This document shows, piece by piece, positions 5,246 to 10,626 of a stretch of 10,626 bases of DNA (within the stretch, counting starts at the first letter, position 1; every line of letters starts with the position of its first letter). This DNA is from Alphaproteobacteria bacterium UBA6347 (GTDB lineage Bacteria; Pseudomonadota; Alphaproteobacteria; CAAGCB01; CAG-977), in NCBI GenBank assembly GCA_002440235.1, contig DJRZ01000057.1, forward strand, positions 1-10,626. Reading direction: 5' to 3'. The translations under genes and the position numbers were made by a program. The notes under the pieces are model-generated. The model was not told the DNA's origin, did no database searches, and saw only the letters and a list, made by a program, of their open reading frames with translations.

Positions 5246-8200
5246 ATGAACAATCGGGCGAACAACGCTTTTCAATCGAACAAAGCGGGCGAACCGCTGG
5301 CTTTCGGGCTGTACGATCCGCGGAACGACCGCGACAGCTGCGGCATCGGTTTTATCGCCGATCTGGACGCGCGACCGGCGCATTCGCTGGTGGAAAAAGG
5401 CGTTCAAATCCTCGCCAGTCTGGAACACCGCTGCGCGATCGGCGCGGACGGCAAAACCAGCGACGGCGCGGGATTGATGTTGCAGCTGCCCGACGGGTTC
5501 TTTCGCAAAACGGTTCCGTTCGACTTGCCGCCCTTCGGCGAATACGCCGTCGGTCAGCTGTTTTTGCCGACCGATCCGCGGGACGCCGAAACCTGCTTGC
5601 GTCTGTTCCGCGAAACGGCGGAACGCGAGGGGTGCCGTTTTCTGGGCGACCGCGACGTTCCCGTCGACGAAAGCTGCATGGGACGGCTGGCGGCGCAATC
5701 CGCACCCGCGTTCAAACAGGTGTTCGTCGCGTCGTCTTTCGCCAATGAATCCGATTTCGTCCGCCGCCTGTACGTTGTTCGCCGCGAAGTCGAAAAGGCG
5801 GTCAAAGCGGTCGAAAACCGCGATATGTCGCAGTTCTATGTTTGCAGTCTGTCGCCCCGCACGATCGTGTACAAGGGGCTGGTCGCGGGGTCGCAGCTGT
5901 CGGCGTTTTACCGCGATTTGCGGGACGCGGATTTCGCGGTCGCCTTTTGCATCGCCCATTCGCGGTACAGCACGAACACCCTGCCGACATGGCGCATGGC
6001 TCAGCCGTTCCGCTACGTCGCGCACAACGGCGAAATCAACACCCTGCGCGGCAACGTCAACCATATCCGCGCGATGGAGCCCGCTTTTGCCAGCGACGCG
6101 TTCGGCGCGGACATCGAAAAGCTGAAACCCGTCGTCGACGAAACGGGGTCGGACACGATGATTTTCGACAACGTTTTGGAACTGCTGGTTTCCGCGGGGC
6201 GCTCCGTCCCCCACGCGATGATGATGATGGTGCCCGAAGCGTTCGGCGACAAATTCGTGATGAGCGAGGACAAGCGCGCGTTTTACGAATACCACGCCGC
6301 GCTGATGGAACCGTGGGACGGTCCCGCCGCGATGGTGTTCACGGACGGCAAAACCTATATCGGCGGGCTGTTGGACAGGAACGGTCTGCGTCCCTGCCGC
6401 TATACGATCACCAAGGACGGGTGCGTGATCATGGCGTCCGAAACGGGCGTGATCGACGTCGCTCCCGAAAACGTCCGCCAGCAGGGCAAACTGACCCCCG
6501 GAAAGATGTTTCTGGTCGATTTGCGACAGCACCGCGTCGTGTCCGACAGCGAAATCAAAGGCAAAATCTCGCGTCAAAGCCCGTACCGCCATTGGGTGCG
6601 CGACAACCGCATGCAGCTGCACAACCTGTACGCGCCGCAGGGCGGCAACGCGGTCGACGCCGCGAAACTGCTGAAAACGCAAAACGAATTCGGCTATACG
6701 GACGAGGAATTGAAACTGATCGTCAACCCGATGGCGTCCAACGCGCAGGAACCCGTCGGGTCAATGGGGTTCGACGCGCCGCTGGCGGTGTTGTCGCACC
6801 GTTCGCAACTGCTATTCAACTATTTCAAACAGCAGTTCGCTCAGGTCACGAACCCGCCGATCGACCCGCTGCGCGAAGAGCTGGTCATGTCGTTGATGAG
6901 TTTTCTGGGGCGCGAACACAACCTGTTGACGGAAACGGCGGGGCATTTCAGACGGCTGAAGCTCAGTTCGCCTTTGCTGGACGCCGATTCGCTGGCACAT
7001 TTGGAACATATCGCCAACGACGACGTGAAATCCGTCCGCCTTTCCGCCGTTTTCGATGTCAAACAGGGCGGAAAAGGATTGAAAGACGCTTTGAACCGGT
7101 TGGTCGCCGATGCCGAAAAAGCGATTGAAAACGGGGCGGATATTTTGATCCTCGGCGATTTGGAATTTGACGCGGAACACGCGCCGATTCCGTCGTTGCT
7201 GGCGGTGTCGGGGCTGCACCACGCGCTGATCCGCAAAGGGCTGCGCCACAAAGCCGGCATCGTCATCGAAACGGGCGAAGCGCGCGAAGTCATCCATTTC
7301 GCCCAGCTGATCGCTTTCGGCGCGAACGCGGTCTGCCCCGTCACGGCGTTGCAAACCGTGCGCGTCATGGCGGAAACGGCGGCGTTGGAAAAGAACAAGT
7401 CGCCCGAAGAAGCCGTCGGCGCCTATATGACCGCGCTGAAAAAAGGGTTGCTGAAATGTTTCAGCCGCGTCGGCATTTCGACCGTGCGCAGTTTCTGGGG
7501 TTCCCAAGTGTTCGAGGCCGTCGGTCTGGGCAAAGAGCTGATCGACGAATACTTCACCGGCACGGCGTCGGGCATCGGCGGCATCGGATTGGACGACATC
7601 GCCGCCGAATCCGCCGCGCGTCACGCCCGCGCCTTTGAAATCCCCGAAGAACCGCTGGACGTCGGCGGCTTCTACCGGTTGCAGCGCGGGGGCGAGGAAC
7701 ACCTGTGGACGCCGCAGGCCGCAATGAAACTGCGCAAGGCGGTGCGCGAAAACAGCTACGCGCTGTACAAGGAATACAGTTCGACGGTCGACGACCGCGA
7801 ACCGCTGACCCTGCGCCACCTGTTGCGGTTCAAGGAAACCGCGCCCGTGGACATCGGCGAAGTCGAACCGGTCGAAAACATTATGAAACGCTTTGTTTCC
7901 GCCGCGATGTCGATGGGTTCGATCAACCGCGAAACGCACGAAACGATCGCGATCGCCATGAACCGCATCGGCGGGCGCAGCAATTCCGGAGAAGGGGGCG
8001 AGGATCCCTACCGGTTCCACGAACGCCCGAACGGGGACAACCTGTGTTCCAAAATCAAACAGATCGCGTCGGGGCGGTTCGGCGTGACGACGGAATACCT
8101 TGTCAACGCCGAGGAATTGCAGATCAAACTGGCTCAGGGCGCGAAACCCGGCGAGGGCGGACAACTGCCCGCGCACAAGGTGACCGAGGAAATCGCCCGC

Positions 8201-9799
8201 ATTCGCCACACGGTCAGCGGCGTTTCCCTGATTTCGCCGCCGCCACACCACGATATTTATTCGATCGAGGATTTGGCGCAGCTGATTTTCGATTTGAAGA
8301 CCGTGAACCCGGCCGCCAAAGTGTCGTGCAAGCTGGTCGCCAAGGCAGGCGTCGGCACGATCGCCGCGGGCGTCGCCAAAGCCAAAGCCGACATCGCGAT
8401 CATCGCGGGGTATGACGGCGGAACGGGCGCGTCGCCGATGACGGCGATCCGTCACGCGGGGTTGCCGTGGGAGCTGGGGCTGGCGGAAACGCAGCAGGCT
8501 TTGATCGCCAACGGGTTGCGCGACCGGATTCGCATCCAAACGGACGGCCAGCTGAAAACGGGGCGCGATCTGGCGGTCGCCGCTTTGCTGGGCGCGGAGG
8601 AATACGGGTTCGGCACGGCTTTGCTGATCGCGCTGGGGTGCTGTATGGACAGGCGGTGTCATTTGGATACCTGTCCGATGGGACTGGCGACGCAAAACCC
8701 CGAACTGCGCGCCCGTTTCGAGGGCAAGCCCGAACACATCATCGCGTTTTTGCGCTTTATCGCGCAGGAAATGCGGGAATATATGGCGAAACTGGGCTTT
8801 AAAACCGTCGACGACATGGTCGGTCACGCCGAACTGCTGGAAATGAATCCCGCTTACGATACGGGAAAAATCGCGGGAATCGACTTTTCCAAACTGCTGA
8901 CCGTTCCGTCCGCGGGCGTCGTCCGCCATTGCGTGAAACCGCAGGAAAAAGAAAAGGAACACTTTGACGAATCCCTGATTCCGATGATCGAAACGACTAT
9001 GAAGACGGGGCTGAAAACGACGTTCGCCCTGCCGGTGCGCAACATCAACCGCGCGGTCGGCACGCGTCTGTCGGGCGAAATCGTCAAGCGTTTCGGCGCA
9101 AGGGGTTTGCCCGACGAATCCATCACGCTGGATTTGACGGGATCCGCGGGGCAGAGTTTGGGCGCGTTTCTGGCGCACGGCGTGACGGTGCGCGTCAGCG
9201 GCGACGCGAACGATTACGTCGGCAAGGGATTGTCCGGCGGACGCATTATCGTGCGCCGTCCGCCGAACGCCGGCTTCAGGGCGCAGGAAAACGTCATCAT
9301 CGGCAACGTCGCCCTGTACGGCGCGACGGGCGGCGAAGCGTTTTTCGGCGGCACGGCGGGCGAACGGTTCGCCGTGCGCAACAGCGGCGCGACCGCCGTC
9401 GTCGAAGGCGTCGGCGACCATTGTTGCGAATATATGACGGGCGGAACGGTCGTCATTCTGGGATCGACGGGCTACAACTTCGCCGCGGGAATGAGCGGGG
9501 GGATCGCCTACGTCTACGACGAAACGGAAATTTTCCAGACGCGGTGCAATCTGGACAGCGTCGATCTGGAAAACGTCTGGACGAAAGACGACAAGGAAGC
9601 CTTGCGCGTTTTGCTGGAAAAACACTATCGATACACGGGATCGGAACGCGCCAAGGAAATCTTGGACAACCGCGAAAACCGTTTTCCGCTGTTCGTCAAG
9701 GTCGTGCCGGTCGAATACCGCAAGGTTTTGGATCGTATGAAACGGTCGGAGGGGCGCAACGCCGAAGCGATTTCCGCCACCGAAGAGGTTTATGTTTAA
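5246..9799 (+). CDS. gltB: Glutamate synthase (GOGAT) large subunit
   Basis: The 1517-residue alpha subunit makes two glutamates from glutamine and 2-oxoglutarate. The catalytic Cys is C32 in RDSCGIGF; the 31 residues before it are the propeptide cleaved in the mature enzyme. The type II glutamine amidotransferase domain (about 32-430) shows HSRYSTNT (from H238) and HNGEIN (260-265). A central domain follows (about 470-770). The FMN domain has AAMSMGSINRETHE (886-899), GEGGEDP (915-921) and KPGEGGQLP (967-975). The 3Fe-4S cysteines C1132, C1138 and C1143 keep the canonical 6 and 5 spacing in the CHLDTCPMG region. A GXGXG beta-helix domain occupies about 1285-1460. Length is normal and no key residue is missing. 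The small subunit gltD, which supplies electrons from NADPH, is not adjacent; a small membrane protein gene follows instead. Confidence 0.97.
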   Translation: MNNRANNAFQSNKAGEPLAFGLYDPRNDRDSCGIGFIADLDARPAHSLVEKGVQILASLEHRCAIGADGKTSDGAGLMLQLPDGFFRKTVPFDLPPFGEYAVGQLFLPTDPRDAETCLRLFRETAEREGCRFLGDRDVPVDESCMGRLAAQSAPAFKQVFVASSFANESDFVRRLYVVRREVEKAVKAVENRDMSQFYVCSLSPRTIVYKGLVAGSQLSAFYRDLRDADFAVAFCIAHSRYSTNTLPTWRMAQPFRYVAHNGEINTLRGNVNHIRAMEPAFASDAFGADIEKLKPVVDETGSDTMIFDNVLELLVSAGRSVPHAMMMMVPEAFGDKFVMSEDKRAFYEYHAALMEPWDGPAAMVFTDGKTYIGGLLDRNGLRPCRYTITKDGCVIMASETGVIDVAPENVRQQGKLTPGKMFLVDLRQHRVVSDSEIKGKISRQSPYRHWVRDNRMQLHNLYAPQGGNAVDAAKLLKTQNEFGYTDEELKLIVNPMASNAQEPVGSMGFDAPLAVLSHRSQLLFNYFKQQFAQVTNPPIDPLREELVMSLMSFLGREHNLLTETAGHFRRLKLSSPLLDADSLAHLEHIANDDVKSVRLSAVFDVKQGGKGLKDALNRLVADAEKAIENGADILILGDLEFDAEHAPIPSLLAVSGLHHALIRKGLRHKAGIVIETGEAREVIHFAQLIAFGANAVCPVTALQTVRVMAETAALEKNKSPEEAVGAYMTALKKGLLKCFSRVGISTVRSFWGSQVFEAVGLGKELIDEYFTGTASGIGGIGLDDIAAESAARHARAFEIPEEPLDVGGFYRLQRGGEEHLWTPQAAMKLRKAVRENSYALYKEYSSTVDDREPLTLRHLLRFKETAPVDIGEVEPVENIMKRFVSAAMSMGSINRETHETIAIAMNRIGGRSNSGEGGEDPYRFHERPNGDNLCSKIKQIASGRFGVTTEYLVNAEELQIKLAQGAKPGEGGQLPAHKVTEEIARIRHTVSGVSLISPPPHHDIYSIEDLAQLIFDLKTVNPAAKVSCKLVAKAGVGTIAAGVAKAKADIAIIAGYDGGTGASPMTAIRHAGLPWELGLAETQQALIANGLRDRIRIQTDGQLKTGRDLAVAALLGAEEYGFGTALLIALGCCMDRRCHLDTCPMGLATQNPELRARFEGKPEHIIAFLRFIAQEMREYMAKLGFKTVDDMVGHAELLEMNPAYDTGKIAGIDFSKLLTVPSAGVVRHCVKPQEKEKEHFDESLIPMIETTMKTGLKTTFALPVRNINRAVGTRLSGEIVKRFGARGLPDESITLDLTGSAGQSLGAFLAHGVTVRVSGDANDYVGKGLSGGRIIVRRPPNAGFRAQENVIIGNVALYGATGGEAFFGGTAGERFAVRNSGATAVVEGVGDHCCEYMTGGTVVILGSTGYNFAAGMSGGIAYVYDETEIFQTRCNLDSVDLENVWTKDDKEALRVLLEKHYRYTGSERAKEILDNRENRFPLFVKVVPVEYRKVLDRMKRSEGRNAEAISATEEVYV

Positions 9800-9803
9800 G
9801 GAG
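9798..9803 (+). promoter_or_regulatory. Ribosome binding site deciding the start of the SemiSWEET-like gene
   Basis: AAGGAG overlaps the gltB stop codon (9797-9799) and stands 8 bases before ATG 9812. The in-frame GTG at 9803 overlaps the site itself and so cannot be used with it. The ATG is therefore preferred. Confidence 0.82.
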
Positions 9804-9811
9804 TGAACGAT

Positions 9812-10102
9812 ATGGATTTGTTTGAAGCGGGAATGTTGATTTGTTTCGGGGCAAGCTGGCCCGCCGCGGTGATGAAAACGTACCGCACGAAAAACGTCGG
9901 CGGCAAAAGCCTGCTGTTTTTGTCGCTGATTCTGATCGGCTACGTTTGCGGCATGATCAACAAGATTTTGAATTTCGGCTACAACTATGTGTTTTGGCTG
10001 TACGTGCTGAATTTCGCGCTGGTGTTCTGCGATTTCGTTTTGTACTTCCGCTACCGCGACGGCGGGGCGGCGCGCAAACTGGCGGCTGAAAAGCTGGCGT
10101 GA
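9812..10102 (+). CDS. Small three-helix membrane protein, PQ-loop/SemiSWEET-like
   Basis: The 96-residue product has three predicted membrane helices, at about 3-21, 34-53 and 59-79, and a basic, alanine-rich cytoplasmic tail. The first loop, SWPAAVMKTYRTKNVGGKSL (15-34), resembles the PQ-loop of SemiSWEET proteins, where a proline in helix 1 is followed by a K-x-x-R-T-K turn and a small-residue/Ser start of helix 2; the usual glutamine after the proline is alanine here. N50 in helix 2 and N67 in helix 3 are polar residues inside the membrane, as expected for a transporter pore. SemiSWEETs dimerise to carry small sugars, but the substrate of this relative is unknown. Its ribosome binding site overlaps the gltB stop, so it is almost certainly made from the gltB transcript. 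The three-helix fold is well supported; the function is not. Confidence 0.72.
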   Translation: MDLFEAGMLICFGASWPAAVMKTYRTKNVGGKSLLFLSLILIGYVCGMINKILNFGYNYVFWLYVLNFALVFCDFVLYFRYRDGGAARKLAAEKLA

Positions 10103-10126
10103 CGCCGCGGAGAAACGATTTTTCCT

Positions 10127-10156
10127 TTGAACGACGAAAATAAATGTGATTACATA
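10127..10156 (+). promoter_or_regulatory. Weak candidate promoter before the 104-residue gene
   Basis: TTGAAC (10127-10132) resembles a -35 box, with the poor -10 candidate TACATA (10151-10156) 18 bases on. The 88-base gap contains no terminator, so the downstream gene could equally be read from the gltB promoter. Confidence 0.25.
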
Positions 10157-10190
10157 AGGACAACACCAACTTTTCCACAAGGAGAACGCC

Positions 10191-10505
10191 ATGGAAAAAC
10201 AACTGATCCGCGCGATGGACTATTTGCCCGCGAAACCCGAACCGGCGGAAGGAATGACGGACGAACCGGTCGGCGAAACGGACGGATTGACGACGCGCCT
10301 GTTCGGCGCCGCGCCCGATTACACGCAAAAGGAATACGAAGATTTGTGGCAGGCGGTCTTTAACGCCGATGAAGGGGATATGATCGACTACTGCCGCGAA
10401 AAGGGCATCGACGTGCTGGACGGCGACGGCGTTCCCGTCACGGGCTGGCGCGACGTCGCCGTAATGCTGAAAGCTGTCGACGCCGGAATCGTCAAAAAAG
10501 CGTAA
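10191..10505 (+). CDS. Hypothetical acidic protein of 104 residues
   Basis: I do not recognise this protein. It is soluble, with no signal peptide or membrane segment. The first 40 residues are rich in Pro, Glu, Asp, Gly and Thr (AKPEPAEGMTDEPVGETDG) and look disordered. Residues 44-104 look folded: an amphipathic helix around YTQKEYEDLWQAVFNADE, then MIDYCREKGIDVLDGDG, with a single cysteine, and a final helix WRDVAVMLKAVDAGIVKKA. The start is well set: AAGGAG at 10179-10184 lies 6 bases before the ATG, and the codon choice resembles its neighbours. It lies 88 bases after the SemiSWEET-like gene and just before a hairpin terminator, so it may end the gltB transcript or be a unit of its own. 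Coding status is likely; the function is unknown. Confidence 0.72.
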   Translation: MEKQLIRAMDYLPAKPEPAEGMTDEPVGETDGLTTRLFGAAPDYTQKEYEDLWQAVFNADEGDMIDYCREKGIDVLDGDGVPVTGWRDVAVMLKAVDAGIVKKA

Positions 10506-10524
10506 CGCGCCGAAAAAACAATGA

Positions 10525-10554
10525 AAAGCCCCGCCGCGCCGCCGGCGGGGCTTT
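10525..10554 (+). terminator. Hairpin terminator after the 104-residue gene
   Basis: AAAGCCCCGCCG (10525-10536) pairs perfectly over 12 bases with CGGCGGGGCTTT (10543-10554) around a 6-base loop. The T-run is only three bases, so termination may be less efficient than at 5160, but stem and position are typical. The A-run at 10524-10527 would also let it act on the minus strand. Confidence 0.85.
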
Positions 10555-10564
10555 GCCGTTATTC

Positions 10565-10614
10565 ATCGAAATTGCGATGGCGTCAATCTGTTACAAACAG
10601 AATCGAAATTGCGA
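10565..10614. repeat. 13-base direct repeat ATCGAAATTGCGA, two copies
   Basis: ATCGAAATTGCGA occurs at 10565-10577 and 10602-10614, 37 bases apart. The first copy leads into a small hairpin in which ATTGCG (10571-10576) pairs with CGTCAAT (10581-10587) with one bulged base. Between the copies CTGTT/AACAG (10588-10592 and 10596-10600) forms another short stem. The region lies after the terminator and contains no gene. Confidence 0.7.
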
Positions 10615-10626
10615 GGAGCGGTAGCG
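10607..10626. repeat. Left edge of a probable dispersed palindromic repeat, cut by the window end
   Basis: The last 20 bases, AATTGCGAGGAGCGGTAGCG, resemble from memory the left arm of the ATTGCGAGGAGCG...CAATC class of short intergenic palindromes found in many copies in several bacterial genomes. The right arm would lie beyond the window, so the palindrome cannot be verified here. Confidence 0.45.

Noticed and set aside
3754..5265. Minus-strand open frame of about 500 codons opposite accC.
   Set aside because: Antisense shadow of accC, with a Phe/Arg/His/Val-rich product lacking motifs. It also crosses the accC terminator and the gltB start.
9803..9811. GTG 9803 as the start of the SemiSWEET-like gene.
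   Set aside because: This codon overlaps the AAGGAG ribosome binding site. ATG 9812 has correct 8-base spacing and places the first membrane helix at the N-terminus.
6812..10192. Very long minus-strand open frame (over 1100 codons) opposite gltB.
   Set aside because: It is a shadow of the strong third-position GC bias of gltB. Its product is rich in Arg, His, Gln, Phe and Val with no recognisable motif, and it has no plausible ribosome binding site or operon context.
10127..10363. Alternative plus-strand frame overlapping the 104-residue gene.
   Set aside because: It would start at TTG without a ribosome binding site, its Arg/Gly-rich product is typical of a shifted frame, and the overlapping frame at 10191 has a strong ribosome binding site and balanced composition.

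Overview
The window reads as ordinary, densely packed chromosome of a Gram-negative bacterium, most likely a proteobacterium and possibly an alphaproteobacterium. The grounds are the aroQ-accB-accC gene order, a flagellar hook gene behind a near-perfect sigma-54 promoter, GC-rich coding regions with AT-rich promoters, and compact hairpin terminators. The lineage is inferred from gene content; no rRNA or other marker is present. There is no prophage, IS element, CRISPR array, tRNA or rRNA, and no gap longer than 300 bases.

Layout. (1) 1-1385, plus strand: the 3' end of a polar amino-acid ABC transporter ATPase, then a CofE/FolC2-type gamma-glutamyl ligase and a RibD_C/dihydrofolate-reductase-like protein, tightly coupled and closed by a hairpin terminator. 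The last two look like a folate (tetrahydropteroyl-glutamate) pair rather than F420 genes. (2) 1388-2704, minus strand: a lone flagellar hook protein gene, convergent with the previous operon, with a sigma-54 promoter just upstream. (3) 2705-2814: a divergent AT-rich control region with repeated AATCGATT boxes. (4) 2815-5160, plus strand: aroQ-accB-accC (3-dehydroquinate dehydratase, biotin carboxyl carrier protein, biotin carboxylase), gaps of 6 and 3 bases, closed by a strong terminator. (5) 5161-10102: a leader with a hairpin over the ribosome binding site, the 1517-residue glutamate synthase large subunit gltB, and a tightly coupled 96-residue three-helix PQ-loop/SemiSWEET-like membrane protein. 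The small subunit gltD is not next to gltB. (6) 10103-10626: an unrecognised 104-residue acidic protein, a hairpin terminator, and the edge of what looks like a dispersed palindromic repeat cut off by the window end.

Metabolically the region concerns glutamate and basic precursors: amino-acid uptake, glutamate addition to (probably) folate, glutamate synthesis, the shikimate pathway and the first step of fatty acid synthesis. I see no clearly new multi-gene system. The items most worth checking are the FolC2/DHFR-like pair, the sigma-54 hook promoter with its upstream boxes, the gltB leader hairpin, gltB paired with a small transporter-like gene instead of gltD, and the terminal repeat.
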